A stretch of 64,000 nt of DNA from Chryseobacterium gwangjuense (GTDB taxonomy: Bacteria; Bacteroidota; Bacteroidia; Flavobacteriales; Weeksellaceae), in NCBI RefSeq assembly GCF_021311115.1, contig NZ_JAJTNP010000005.1, forward strand, positions 124,001-188,000. The letters are read 5' to 3'. The notes beneath the pieces were generated by a model. That model was not told the origin of the DNA. It saw only the letters and a list, made by a program, of their open reading frames with translations, and ran no database searches. This document shows, one piece after another, positions 17,205 to 27,291 of the stretch; the stretch's first letter is position 1; each line of letters opens with the position of its first letter. The translations under genes and the position numbers were made by a program.

Positions 17205-18806
17205 TTATCTTCTAGTTCTATTCTTATCGTTAGTTCTAGCATCTTGAGCTACACGGAATCCAACCCAGCCATACGCTGAATTTTGGTTCTTGTATCTTCT
17301 TTGTCCCGGATCTAACCAATAAGCAGTATCTTGCCAAGAACCTCCTTTTACTACTCTAACATCATTAGAGATAGCAGATGTTCTGTCCTTAGTATCTTTT
17401 TGCATTACTACTTTACCTTTTGCATCTACAATAAATCTCGTTTTAGGAGAATTGTACATATCATAAGTCGTAGCAGAATCTGATGCATTTCTATAATCTA
17501 GAGAAGATTGTTTATCACCATCTCTGTAGTTTCTGTAATCTGCAATCGTTTCTCTTTCGAATTGACCTGGTAAGTTTCTGTAAACCAATCTACCATCTGC
17601 CAATGTATCGTATTTGATATTGCTTTCGTCAACCATTTTATAAGTACCGTCTCCGTTTCTTACCACTGCTTGAGGCATATTTCCTCTGTAATAGTTGAAA
17701 TCACTGAAATCTTCATCAATAATAGGTCTGTAAACATCTGCAGTCCATTCTGAAACGTTTCCATACATACCATAAATTCCGATATCGTTAGAAGGATATT
17801 TTCTTACATCAGCTGTTAAAGCAGATCCGTCATTTTTCCATCCTGCAGGTCCAGAGTAGTCACCTTTACCTTGTTTAAAGTTTTCAAGCAACATTCCTTT
17901 TTCTCTACCTTTAAGACCTCTTAATCTTTCGATTCCAGGAGCCTTACCTTGATAGTTGTTATATTCTCTGTTTTTCTCCATTCCAAGAGCTGCATATTCC
18001 CATTCTACTTCAGTAGGAAGTCTGAATTTTTGAACCATTGCAGAACCAGGAGAAGCATTAGCAGCAAGTAGTCTTTGGTTGGTAGTTTTCATACCAGACT
18101 TTTGCTGTTTTCTTTGTTGGTTAATATACCCTTGCATTTCAGGATCATTCGATTTGAATTTATCCATATTGAACGCTGTACCACCTTGGTTGTTAGATTC
18201 ATTGATGTATAAATCTTTTGCGATGATACCTGCATTCATTAATGCTTTTTCATTTGCTCTATCTGTTAACCACTCACAGTATCTGTTTGCTTGTGTCCAA
18301 GAAACTCCTACTACAGGATAGTAGTCATATTCAGGAGAACGGAAATAGGTTTCATTGAAATCATTTCTAGATAGTTTGTTGTCCCACAACAAAGTATCTG
18401 GCAAAGCACCATTATAGATTTCTTTGAAACTCGGATCACTTGGTGGGAATACATACTTCAACCATGTAAGGTATTCGCGGTATTCGTAGTTAGTAATTTC
18501 AGTTTCTCCGATATAGAATGAACTTACCTGCATTCTACGAGGTGAGTTATTCCAATCATGCATAACATCATCTTTCACTAATCCCATTGTAAAAGTTCCA
18601 CCTTCTACATATACCATTCCCGGCCACCCTTTCTGCTGCTGTTGCTTTCCTGCAAAAAACCAACCCTGTTTTTCGTTTGGTTTCCAACCTGTCTTGCTGA
18701 CAAATTTTTTAGTACCACCTCCTTTGCTGGTACCTGACCCTCCACAACTGGTTAATGCAAGTGTAGAACTTAATGCTATTAATGAAAACAACTTTAGTTT
18801 TTTCAT
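17205..18806 (-). CDS. gldJ: gliding motility / T9SS lipoprotein GldJ
   Basis: An outer-membrane-associated lipoprotein needed for T9SS function and for gliding where gliding occurs. The start is placed at the ATG at 18804-18806 (533 residues), which begins a proper lipoprotein signal peptide with lipobox ALTSC (Cys21). The body is a formylglycine-generating-enzyme/sulfatase-modifying-like fold: GMVYVEGGTFTMG, ETEITNYEYREYL, PVVGVSWTQANRYCEWL, FRLPTEVEWEYAA, GNVSEWTADVY, VVKGGSWQD, WVGFRVAQD. GldJ differs from GldK by this layout and by its place beside porU and porV. The longer upstream frame (to 18854) lacks signal-peptide logic. Confidence 0.93.
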   Translation of the reverse strand: MKKLKLFSLIALSSTLALTSCGGSGTSKGGGTKKFVSKTGWKPNEKQGWFFAGKQQQQKGWPGMVYVEGGTFTMGLVKDDVMHDWNNSPRRMQVSSFYIGETEITNYEYREYLTWLKYVFPPSDPSFKEIYNGALPDTLLWDNKLSRNDFNETYFRSPEYDYYPVVGVSWTQANRYCEWLTDRANEKALMNAGIIAKDLYINESNNQGGTAFNMDKFKSNDPEMQGYINQQRKQQKSGMKTTNQRLLAANASPGSAMVQKFRLPTEVEWEYAALGMEKNREYNNYQGKAPGIERLRGLKGREKGMLLENFKQGKGDYSGPAGWKNDGSALTADVRKYPSNDIGIYGMYGNVSEWTADVYRPIIDEDFSDFNYYRGNMPQAVVRNGDGTYKMVDESNIKYDTLADGRLVYRNLPGQFERETIADYRNYRDGDKQSSLDYRNASDSATTYDMYNSPKTRFIVDAKGKVVMQKDTKDRTSAISNDVRVVKGGSWQDTAYWLDPGQRRYKNQNSAYGWVGFRVAQDARTNDKNRTRR

Positions 18807-18969
18807 AGTCGATTTAAATATTTTCAAAGTACAAAGAAAAAATAAATTATTCAATAAATCAAGAAAGATTTGATTTTTTTGAAAAACGATAACAAATTAA
18901 TTTTATTGTATCACAATTTAATTATAAAATTTTCATTTATTTTGTAATTCAGAAATTTCAATAATAAAT

Positions 18970-21900
18970 ATGAAACAAAAAGTATCGATTTTATTCCTAT
19001 TCGCTTTTGTATCATCCGTTTGGGCTCAAAAAACATCCATTGAATGGAATGGTTCTAAAATCCAAGATTTCGGTGAAACAAAACTGAATCTCCCAAATTT
19101 TAAAAATGAGGGGTTTTCATTTAGCCAAAATAATATTTTTATATCAACTAAACAAAAAATAGGGGAAAGAGATTTAAAAGTTTCAAAATTGAACTGGGAG
19201 ACCGTTTCAAATAAGGAATTGTACGAGATTAGTAAGGATCTTCTTCCCAACCATGATATTGCGGATATCAGCTATTATTACTCTGAAGGAGAAAGATATG
19301 CAAGTATTTATGTGGGCTTATTCAAAAAAGTGAATGGAAAAGTATTAAGACTTTCTTCATTTGACGTTAATGAAACGACAATAAGTGCTAAAAACGTAGC
19401 TTCCAAAGTAGGAACTACGGTAAACCCTCTTTCCACAGGAACTTTTTATAAAATAAAAGTTGATAAATCCGGTATTTTTAAAATTACTTCTCAGTTTTTA
19501 AAAGATAATGGAATTAATCCGGGTTCTGTAAACCCTAAGAACTTTAGAGTTTACGGAAACGGAGGAATCATGCTTCCTGAACATAACCAGGACGTAAAAT
19601 ATAGTGCATTACAGGAAAACGCAATTCAGGTAGTAGGAGAAGACGACGGAGTATGGAATGATAATGATTATGCCATTTTTTATGCTCAAGGACCTAACGG
19701 ATACAACCTTTACGATCCTGCCAACGGAAACGGATTTAAAAGACATGAGACAAGAAATAACACAAGTAATAACGTAAAAAATATTTACGAAGATTATTCT
19801 TATTATTTCATCACCTTTGATAAAGGAGCAGGAAAAAGAGTTCAATCTGTGGATGCCAATCTTCCGACCACTCCTCTTGTGACAAGATATGACAGTTACC
19901 AGGTCGTTAACAATGATCAAAAAAACCTTTTAAAAGTAGGAAGAATCTGGACGGAGGACACTCCTTTTACCAATGATAAAACCGTAACATTCACTACAAA
20001 TTCACCAATACAAGGTGGAGATGTGATACAGTATAAGACTCAGGTAATAGGATTTAAATCCCAGCAGAATTCTGTTGAATTTAACATCAATAACCAAAAC
20101 CCTACAACAGGTTCTGTTCCTGCTAACTTACCGACTTATGCCTTTGATTATTTTCCTTTAAAATATGAAGGAACTCTCACTAATTTGCAGGGCAATCAGA
20201 TCACCCTTACTTGTAAACCCAATATCAGCGTAAATCCTAACGGAGCATTTTATTTTGATTATTTGGAAGTACAATATAAAGAGAACTTAAGCTTTAATGG
20301 TTCACAGATGAACTTTAGAGATTTCTCTTTCGTAAGTGGAAGTAATACTTCTTATGGTTTCAGTATCAATAATGCTTCAAACATAGAACAGGTTTGGGAT
20401 GTTACTGATATTACCAACGCCAATAGAAGAGTAAATAAAGCTACAGGAAGTGCTTCATTTAACTTCGGATATATTGCTTCAGATCTGAATTTCAACAACG
20501 AATTCGTGGCCTTCAGAGCAGACGCAGCGTATTCTCCGCAATTTGTAGAGAGAATTGGAAACCAAAATTTATCCGGTTTACAGAATGTAGATTATCTTAT
20601 CATTACGACTCCTGAAATGATGGGACAGGCTCAGAGACTAGCTAATTACCATCAGACAAAAAATAGTTTTAATGTACAAATCGTAGATATCAGTAAGATT
20701 TACAATGAATTCGGAAGCGGAAGCAGAGATCTTACGGCGGTCAGAGACTTCGTTACCAAACTTAATACTCCATTGGGAAGTTTAAAATATGTTTTCATAT
20801 TAGGAGATACATCTTTTGACTATAAAAACAGAATTTCAAATAATTCTAATGTCGTTTCAAGTTATCAGAGTGAAGATTCTCAGGATTTTATAAGCTCATT
20901 TGTAACGGATGACTATATTGTGATGACAAGTCCACAACCTGCATCCAATACATTTATTTACAACAATTTACCTGACCTTCCGGTAGGTAGAATTCCGGCT
21001 GCTAATGTAACAGAGGCTACCAATATGATGGATAAAACATTGGCGTATTACAACTCATTATCCGGACAGTCAACACCTTTCGGAGAATGGAAAATGAAGC
21101 TTGATTTTGTAGTAGATGATGACAATGACGGAGGTATTCCTTTTCATACGGTAATGAATAGTACATTAGCGAGTACATTTGAAACAGGAACTCTTCTTAA
21201 AGAATATAATGTAAGAAAACTCTATTTAGATGCATTCCAGGCTCAGAGTACTGCGGGAGGACAGCGTTTTCCACAAGTAAACCAAGCGATCTCTAATGAT
21301 ATTGGAAACAGCTTATATCTTTTCTATTTCGGACATGGTGGAATAAACGGTTGGGCACAAGAAAGAGTGTTAACTTCCGATGAAGTACAAAACGCCAATA
21401 ATTTCTCCAATGTATACAGCAGGTTTCCATTTGTATCTACCATCACTTGCGAATTTACACTTTGGGATGAACCCGGTACTTTCTCAGTAGGTGAGCAATT
21501 TATCAAACTAAAACAAGGAGGTGCTGCTGCAATGATTACTTCCAGCCGTGCTGTAGGGGTAGATTACGGAATACAGTTTACGAATCTTTATACTCAGGAA
21601 ATGTTTAAACTTACCAATGATGATTTTGTCTCTGCCGGTAATGCTCATTTAAATGCAAAAAAACTGAAACCCGGAGATTCAAACCATTTAAAGGTAAACT
21701 TTTTGGGAGATCCTGCGATGAAATTAAGCAGACCTCAAAGATTATTAGTAGTAGACAATATTGAAACTCCTGTTCCGGGATTGATAAGAGGACTGGATTT
21801 TGTGAAGATAAAAGGGCACATCAATAATCCAAATGGTACTACCAATACCAACTTCAACGGAAGAGTTGTTATCAATATTTTTGATAAAAGACTTAATAAA

Positions 21901-22866
21901 TCTACTTTAAATAATGACGGAGGATTAACTCCTGTTTTAAACTATACTGAAGAAGGAAGCGCGATCGTAAAAGCTTCGGGAATGGCTGTAAATGGTGTAT
22001 TTACCATCGAATTTTATGTTCCGAAAGACATTAATTATGCAGTAGGTACAGGAAGATTATTGGGTTATGCAGACAATAAAGCATCTGATGTATTCAACAA
22101 TCAGGCAGTACAGGTGGGTGACATCAATCCTAACGGAATCAACGATAGTGAGCCGCCAAAAGTAAAATTATACATGAACAATACCAACTTTGCAGATGGC
22201 GGTATCACAGATCAAAATCCGATGTTGCTTGCTTGTGTTACAGATGATACAGGAATTAATTCTACAGGTTCTGGTATTGGTCACGATATTACCGTATATT
22301 TAGACGGTCAAATTATCAATACCGTTGTATTAAATGATTTTTATTCTTCAGGAGAAGGAAACGGATGTTTAAGTCCAAGTTTGGCAGATTATCAAAAAGG
22401 GAATGTATCATATCCTTTCAGAAATTTGGCAATAGGACAACATCAATTAACATTTAAAGTTTGGGATATAAACAATAATTCGACAACTGCTACGTTAAAT
22501 TTTGAAGTTAAGGATGAAGCCGATCAGCATTTGATTATCAACAGACCATTGAACTGGCCGAATCCGTTTACCAATAAAACATACGTTCAATTTGAACATA
22601 ATTGTGATGATATTTTAGATGTAAATGTTCAAATTTATACCATAACAGGGAAATTAGTAAGAACTTTATCCCAGGCAGTTGTTGCAGAACCCTTCCTACA
22701 GGGCTTTAGAACGCCACGTCAGGCAATAGAATGGGACGGAAAAGACGATTTTGGGGATACAGTAGCAAAAGGTACGTATATTTTTAAGATATTTGCAAAA
22801 AGCCAAAATCAAGAAAAATGTAAAGGAAGTGCTACAGCTGTAGAAAAAATGGTACTTTTGAAATAA
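18970..22866 (+). CDS. porU: type IX secretion system sortase PorU
   Basis: A 1298-residue cell-surface protease of the C25 (gingipain) family that removes the C-terminal sorting domain from T9SS cargo and transfers it to a surface anchor. A signal peptide (ending VWAQ) is followed by a long N-terminal beta region and the caspase-like C25 domain. The catalytic pair is visible as His789 in YFGHGGINGW and Cys827 in STITCEFTLWDEPG. The C-terminus is FlgD-like (NWPNPFTNKTYVQF, IEWDGKDDFGDTVAKGTYIFKI). It diverges from gldJ and is followed 61 bp later by porV, its partner in the attachment complex. Confidence 0.96.
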   Translation: MKQKVSILFLFAFVSSVWAQKTSIEWNGSKIQDFGETKLNLPNFKNEGFSFSQNNIFISTKQKIGERDLKVSKLNWETVSNKELYEISKDLLPNHDIADISYYYSEGERYASIYVGLFKKVNGKVLRLSSFDVNETTISAKNVASKVGTTVNPLSTGTFYKIKVDKSGIFKITSQFLKDNGINPGSVNPKNFRVYGNGGIMLPEHNQDVKYSALQENAIQVVGEDDGVWNDNDYAIFYAQGPNGYNLYDPANGNGFKRHETRNNTSNNVKNIYEDYSYYFITFDKGAGKRVQSVDANLPTTPLVTRYDSYQVVNNDQKNLLKVGRIWTEDTPFTNDKTVTFTTNSPIQGGDVIQYKTQVIGFKSQQNSVEFNINNQNPTTGSVPANLPTYAFDYFPLKYEGTLTNLQGNQITLTCKPNISVNPNGAFYFDYLEVQYKENLSFNGSQMNFRDFSFVSGSNTSYGFSINNASNIEQVWDVTDITNANRRVNKATGSASFNFGYIASDLNFNNEFVAFRADAAYSPQFVERIGNQNLSGLQNVDYLIITTPEMMGQAQRLANYHQTKNSFNVQIVDISKIYNEFGSGSRDLTAVRDFVTKLNTPLGSLKYVFILGDTSFDYKNRISNNSNVVSSYQSEDSQDFISSFVTDDYIVMTSPQPASNTFIYNNLPDLPVGRIPAANVTEATNMMDKTLAYYNSLSGQSTPFGEWKMKLDFVVDDDNDGGIPFHTVMNSTLASTFETGTLLKEYNVRKLYLDAFQAQSTAGGQRFPQVNQAISNDIGNSLYLFYFGHGGINGWAQERVLTSDEVQNANNFSNVYSRFPFVSTITCEFTLWDEPGTFSVGEQFIKLKQGGAAAMITSSRAVGVDYGIQFTNLYTQEMFKLTNDDFVSAGNAHLNAKKLKPGDSNHLKVNFLGDPAMKLSRPQRLLVVDNIETPVPGLIRGLDFVKIKGHINNPNGTTNTNFNGRVVINIFDKRLNKSTLNNDGGLTPVLNYTEEGSAIVKASGMAVNGVFTIEFYVPKDINYAVGTGRLLGYADNKASDVFNNQAVQVGDINPNGINDSEPPKVKLYMNNTNFADGGITDQNPMLLACVTDDTGINSTGSGIGHDITVYLDGQIINTVVLNDFYSSGEGNGCLSPSLADYQKGNVSYPFRNLAIGQHQLTFKVWDINNNSTTATLNFEVKDEADQHLIINRPLNWPNPFTNKTYVQFEHNCDDILDVNVQIYTITGKLVRTLSQAVVAEPFLQGFRTPRQAIEWDGKDDFGDTVAKGTYIFKIFAKSQNQEKCKGSATAVEKMVLLK

Positions 22867-22927
22867 TTTTGAGATAACAAAAACAATAATATTAATAAAA
22901 AACTGATAATATATTAAAAGACAACAT

Positions 22928-24091
22928 ATGAATTTAACTACTAAACTGCTATTAGGGATTGGTTTAAGTGCTGGTTTTTTAGGCTATTCACAAGACCTGA
23001 GTAAGGTGAATCCGGTTTTAACAGGAGCACCTTTTCTAAGAATTGCACCAGACGCAAGAGCCGGAGGTATGGGAGATCAAGGGGTTGCTACCTCTCCTGA
23101 TGCATTTTCTCAATTTTGGAATGCCGCAAAATATCCTTTTAGCAGAACAAGTTCTTCCTTTGGTATAAACTACACACCATATATGGGAAAACTTACGAAT
23201 GATGTTTTCCTTCTTTATGCAGCTTTTCACAAATTTTTAGGACAAGAAGAAAGATCTACAATCTCTGCGAGTATTTATTACTTCAATATGGGACAAGTAG
23301 ACCTTACCTCTTTTGTAGATAACCAGGTACAGTCTAACGGGGTTTCAAAACCTAACGAATTCTCTATTGACGTTGCCTATGCTCTAAAACTTTCTGATTC
23401 TTTCTCTGGAGCTGTTACCGGTAGATTTATCCGTTCAGACTTAGCCGGAGGATTCAACACCGATACGACTTTAAAGCCTGCTAACTCTTTTGCAGTTGAT
23501 ATTTCTGCATACTATACATCTCCTAAATTTTCGAGCTTCGGAGGTATGGATGGGAAATTGAATGGAGGTTTGTCTATCCAAAACGTAGGTCCTAAATTAG
23601 ACTATACAGGTAATGAAGAATCAAGATCTTATCTTCCAACAATGGCAAGATTAGGTTTTGGTTATGATATGTACCTTGATGACATGAATAAAGTAGGTCT
23701 TAGCGTAGAAGGTTCGAAAATTTTGGTTCCGGGTTCTGAATTTGTAGGAATGGATCCAAACACAAGACAGCCGATTTACCAAGTACCAAACGTAGGTCCT
23801 ATCGCTGGAATTGGAAAATCATTCAAAAACAAAAACTCTATCATGTATAGCGGTGCATTAGAATATTCTTATGACAACGCTTTCGCAGTGAGAACAGGTT
23901 ATTTCCATGAAAGTGAAGAGCAAGGAGCAAGACAATATGCTACTGCGGGTATCGGATTGAAATACCGTTCTTTCGGACTTGATGTATCTTACTTAATCAA
24001 TATGTCTAAAATTAATACAGCATTGGACAACACGCTTCGTTTCGGGTTAACTTGGAACATTGGAGAAGAAACATCGAATGTAGATTATTAA
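22928..24091 (+). CDS. porV: T9SS outer-membrane shuttle protein PorV (LptO)
   Basis: A 387-residue 14-stranded-type barrel that carries T9SS cargo from the translocon to PorU on the cell surface. Signal peptide about residues 1-21, ending GYSQ. Family features are the opening GAPFLRIAPDARAGGMGDQGVATSPDAFSQFWNAAKYPF and the closing strand LRFGLTWNIGEE. The gene follows porU in the same orientation with no terminator between, so co-expression is expected, and a terminator stands right after it. Confidence 0.95.
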   Translation: MNLTTKLLLGIGLSAGFLGYSQDLSKVNPVLTGAPFLRIAPDARAGGMGDQGVATSPDAFSQFWNAAKYPFSRTSSSFGINYTPYMGKLTNDVFLLYAAFHKFLGQEERSTISASIYYFNMGQVDLTSFVDNQVQSNGVSKPNEFSIDVAYALKLSDSFSGAVTGRFIRSDLAGGFNTDTTLKPANSFAVDISAYYTSPKFSSFGGMDGKLNGGLSIQNVGPKLDYTGNEESRSYLPTMARLGFGYDMYLDDMNKVGLSVEGSKILVPGSEFVGMDPNTRQPIYQVPNVGPIAGIGKSFKNKNSIMYSGALEYSYDNAFAVRTGYFHESEEQGARQYATAGIGLKYRSFGLDVSYLINMSKINTALDNTLRFGLTWNIGEETSNVDY

Positions 24092-24112
24092 ATAAACATA
24101 ATATAAAAGTCT

Positions 24113-24143
24113 AAAAAAGTCTCATTTTTATGAGGCTTTTTTG
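24113..24143 (+). terminator. terminator after porV
   Basis: AAAAGTCTCAT and ATGAGGCTTTT pair (one G-U) around a short T loop and are followed by Ts. The run-out overlaps the region just before the FUSC promoter. Confidence 0.75.
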
Positions 24144-24155
24144 TTTTTCAATAAT

Positions 24156-24163
24156 TATTTTTG
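24156..24163 (+). promoter_or_regulatory. -7 box TATTTTTG, 4 nt before the ATG at 24168
   Basis: Exact TAnnTTTG; only TAGT lies between it and the start codon, so the transcript may be leaderless. It also favours 24168 over the in-frame start at 24141. Confidence 0.6.
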
Positions 24164-24167
24164 TAGT

Positions 24168-26450
24168 ATGAACTATTCATCGGAGCTCAAAAAATTTGTC
24201 ACCAGCCAATATGTGTATTCTGCAATCAGAATTACGCTGGCGACTGTTTTACCCTGTTTAGTTCTTGCCCATTTCGGAATCTTAAAAGAATACTTCTTGT
24301 TTCCTTTGGGAACAAGTTTTGTGGCTTTAACAGATCAACCGGGTCCTTTTATCCGTAGGAGAAATGCTTTGGCATTTGCCATTATCTGCTTTATTTTCGT
24401 TGCTCTCATTGCCAGTTTGGTCATGAAAATCAAAATCTTAGTTTTCGCAGAAATCATTGTCTTCGGGATATTTTTTTCTTTAATTGGGGTTTACGGACAA
24501 AGATTAGCGGCAGTAGGTTCACTGTCTTTGGTTGTGCTCGCTATTTTTATTGACGGACATCTTACAGGAGCCGACATTCTTAAAAGCTTACTGATTTTCG
24601 CTTCAGGCTGTATCTGGTTTTTATTGATATTTTTAATTGTAACCACTATTCAGCCGTATAAACTGGCAAGCCAGATGATCGGGGAAAATTATCTTCAGTT
24701 AGCTGAATTCCTAAAGATAAAAGCCAATTACTATCAAAAAAATCCGGATTTTGATAAACTTGCCAAACAAGTTATTGCCAAACAGATTGAAATCAAAAAT
24801 CTGCAGGAAGAAACCCGCGAGACTGTATTCAAAACCAGAACGATTGTCAACGAATCTACCACAACCAGCCGTTTGCTAATGTTGATGTTTCTGAATTCTA
24901 TGGATCTTCACGAAAAGCTGATGACTTCCGAAAGTGATTACCAAAAACTCCAACAAAGTTTTGAAGGCAGTACGATCTTGGTCAACATTCATGATTATCT
25001 TAATCTGCTTGCTGAAGAAATTACCAATATCGGGATCGCTCTTCAGATTGGAACCAGAGCAAAATCTCTGTTTGATCTGGAGCTTGAATTAGAAAAATTA
25101 AATCACCTTTATTTTGATTTAAGAAACGAACGAATATCTCCGGATAATTTTGAAAATTTCATGATCCTGCGTCAAATTTTAATACGCATCAATGAAATTA
25201 CAAAAGAAATCAACGAAATATATAAAGTCTTTTCTCAAAACGTAAAATTGGCCAAAAGTCTTTCCACGGGATTAGACCTTAGAAAATTTATGCCGAATGA
25301 AGAAAAGCTTAATATTAAAGTCTTAAAAAATAATATTTCCTTTTCTTCCTTACATTTTCGTCATGCCTTAAGAATTACGATTGCCCTGTTATTGGGATAT
25401 TCTTTCTCGCTTTTTCAATTGTTGGGAATTGGTCATACGTATTGGATTTTAATTACCATTGTTGCGATTCTGAAACCCGCCTACTCTATCACCAAACAAA
25501 GAAACCTGCTCCGTTTGTACGGAACGATAGCAGGAGCTGTAATTGCTTATGGAATCCTGCATTATGTACATATTAATCAGGTTTTGTTTACGATTCTCCT
25601 TTTAAGCATGGTAATGTGTTTTAGCTTTTTGAAAGGAAGATATTTTTGGGCAGTTTTGTTTATGACGATTTATGTTTTCTTAAGCTTTAATTTTTTAAGT
25701 CCCGGAAATGTAGATGTTATTTTTAAAGACAGGATTGTAGATACGATCGTTGCCGGCGTTATAGCTTCTCTGGTTTCCTATATTGTTCTTCCTGTTTGGG
25801 AGCATACGCAGAATCTTGAATTAATGAAAAAGTCTGCACACTGCAATTTCCTTTACTTTCAAAGTGTGATTTCTAAATTTTTAGAAGAAGATTTCGATAT
25901 TGAGGATTATAAAATGAAACGTAAAAATGCAATCATTTCATTAGCTAATCTTTCCGACAGTTTCCAGAGAATGATTTCTGAACCTAAAAACCAGCAGAAA
26001 AAACTGGAAGTGGTTCATCAGTTTGTGGCAACTTCACATTTGATTACGGCCTACACCGCTTCTCTCTCCCAATATGTAAAAAATGATGAAAAATATCCTG
26101 AAATAGATTCAGAAGGATGGGGTAAAAAAATAGAAGCAGAACTTCAACTGGTATCCAATCTTTTGAATGGAGACAAAATCAGTGAGTCTTTAAAAATGGA
26201 AAGCCGTATTGAACCTGAAGATTCTTCTTTCGATGATTTAATCTTAAAAAGAAAAACCGAATTGGCAGATCATGAAGCCAAAAATTACAGAGATCCCAAT
26301 AAAATTTCACACTTAACTGAGCTGAAAAACGTTCACGATATTTTAGAACTGATTTATGATGTCGCGAAAGAACAAAGAAAAGTGATTGAAAACTACAGAA
26401 ATGAATCGAAAAATGAGGCTGCTTCTGAAGCTATTCCTCAACAATCGTAA
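24168..26450 (+). CDS. FUSC-family (YccS/aromatic-acid exporter-like) membrane protein
   Basis: A 760-residue inner-membrane protein starting MNYSSELKKFV. It has two blocks of hydrophobic helices (about residues 15-155 and 395-545), each followed by a soluble helical part, the repeat plan of the YccS/YhfK and FUSC family. Motifs include FPLGTSFVALTDQPGPFIRRRNA and GHTYWILITIVAILKPAYSITKQRNLLRLYGTIAGA. Some relatives export p-hydroxybenzoic acid or other small aromatic acids; the substrate here is not known. Its 3' end overlaps the convergent phosphopantetheinyl transferase gene by 20 bp. Confidence 0.88.
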   Translation: MNYSSELKKFVTSQYVYSAIRITLATVLPCLVLAHFGILKEYFLFPLGTSFVALTDQPGPFIRRRNALAFAIICFIFVALIASLVMKIKILVFAEIIVFGIFFSLIGVYGQRLAAVGSLSLVVLAIFIDGHLTGADILKSLLIFASGCIWFLLIFLIVTTIQPYKLASQMIGENYLQLAEFLKIKANYYQKNPDFDKLAKQVIAKQIEIKNLQEETRETVFKTRTIVNESTTTSRLLMLMFLNSMDLHEKLMTSESDYQKLQQSFEGSTILVNIHDYLNLLAEEITNIGIALQIGTRAKSLFDLELELEKLNHLYFDLRNERISPDNFENFMILRQILIRINEITKEINEIYKVFSQNVKLAKSLSTGLDLRKFMPNEEKLNIKVLKNNISFSSLHFRHALRITIALLLGYSFSLFQLLGIGHTYWILITIVAILKPAYSITKQRNLLRLYGTIAGAVIAYGILHYVHINQVLFTILLLSMVMCFSFLKGRYFWAVLFMTIYVFLSFNFLSPGNVDVIFKDRIVDTIVAGVIASLVSYIVLPVWEHTQNLELMKKSAHCNFLYFQSVISKFLEEDFDIEDYKMKRKNAIISLANLSDSFQRMISEPKNQQKKLEVVHQFVATSHLITAYTASLSQYVKNDEKYPEIDSEGWGKKIEAELQLVSNLLNGDKISESLKMESRIEPEDSSFDDLILKRKTELADHEAKNYRDPNKISHLTELKNVHDILELIYDVAKEQRKVIENYRNESKNEAASEAIPQQS

Positions 26451-27045
26451 AACAATATTCATCAAAAAATTCTACTCTGGCTTTTAGCTCGTCAGAAATT
26501 TGATCATCATGCACCCTGCATTGTATGTGATGAAGATGCTTTAATTCAAACGGACGTACTTCATAATGTTTTTTCAACGACCAATGTTTGGAATGGTGAA
26601 TTTTATACATGCTTTCTTTTACACTCCAGATAATGGTATAATACGTAACTTCATTATCAAAAGGAATAAACCCACGTTCGTTTTCATAGGTGAATTTATC
26701 GATTACCCTTAAAATTTTAGGATTAAATTTTTCAAGGTCGATCCCAATTTTATTTTTAGAAATGGCAATAGCAGCAAAAGGGAACGAATGAGTAATAGAA
26801 ATTTCCGCATCTTTCGGTGAAAGAAAAGGCTCTCTGTCTTTGTATAAAATTTTAGAATTGGGTTTCAACCCTTTTAACAGTTTTCTCACCATTAATACTT
26901 CCAACAATTTTTTCGGATGATAATCTTTTACTTTTTCAGCATTTTCAGGCTCTAAAAGATCATTAAGATTCAATTCTTCAGTTTCATCATATTTCCAAAC
27001 AAGAATTGTAGCAGTGTCATCAGAAAAATCGCGATAAAGAGGCAT
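26431..27045 (-). CDS. 4'-phosphopantetheinyl transferase superfamily protein
   Basis: A 204-residue Sfp-like enzyme that moves the 4'-phosphopantetheine arm of CoA to a Ser of carrier proteins. Key motifs: ISITHS (82-87), GIDLE with D103 and E105 (metal ligands), and WSVKESMYK with W140, K143, E144 and K148. It is shorter than Sfp but has the pseudo-dimeric core. No acyl-carrier or NRPS gene is near, so its target could be the fatty-acid ACP or a distant carrier domain. It is convergent with the FUSC gene and shares its last 20 bp. Confidence 0.9.
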   Translation of the reverse strand: MPLYRDFSDDTATILVWKYDETEELNLNDLLEPENAEKVKDYHPKKLLEVLMVRKLLKGLKPNSKILYKDREPFLSPKDAEISITHSFPFAAIAISKNKIGIDLEKFNPKILRVIDKFTYENERGFIPFDNEVTYYTIIWSVKESMYKIHHSKHWSLKKHYEVRPFELKHLHHIQCRVHDDQISDELKARVEFFDEYCFTIVEE

Positions 27046-27244
27046 TCTTTTTTTCTATAAAAATAATGAAAAGAAATTATATCGAATCAGAAGATGAAAA
27101 ACGAGAGCGTTGAAACGACTTAAAAATCATCTTAAGGTCATTTATAATTTAAATAACATTCTTCATTCAACATCCAGTCCTACTTCTTTTTAATATTTTT
27201 TCCATCTCCCAAACAAGCCGTTTTTATATCTAAATTATATGTTG

Positions 27245-27252
27245 TAATTTTG
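27245..27252 (+). promoter_or_regulatory. -7 box TAATTTTG for ahcY
   Basis: Exact TAnnTTTG, 39 bp before the ATG at 27292. It overlaps the in-frame TTG at 27250, which argues against that upstream start. Confidence 0.55.
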
Positions 27253-27291
27253 CATTTCGTTATAAACCGAATTAAAAATTATTCATCAGAT

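Noticed and set aside
24141-24167. Upstream start for the FUSC gene
   Set aside because: It overlaps the porV terminator and precedes the promoter box; the ATG at 24168 is better placed.
27046-27244. SAM or SAH riboswitch before ahcY
   Set aside because: No conserved core sequences or convincing paired elements were found in this interval.
27250-27291. Upstream TTG start for ahcY
   Set aside because: It is inside the TAATTTTG promoter box, and the ATG at 27292 starts at the conserved N-terminus.
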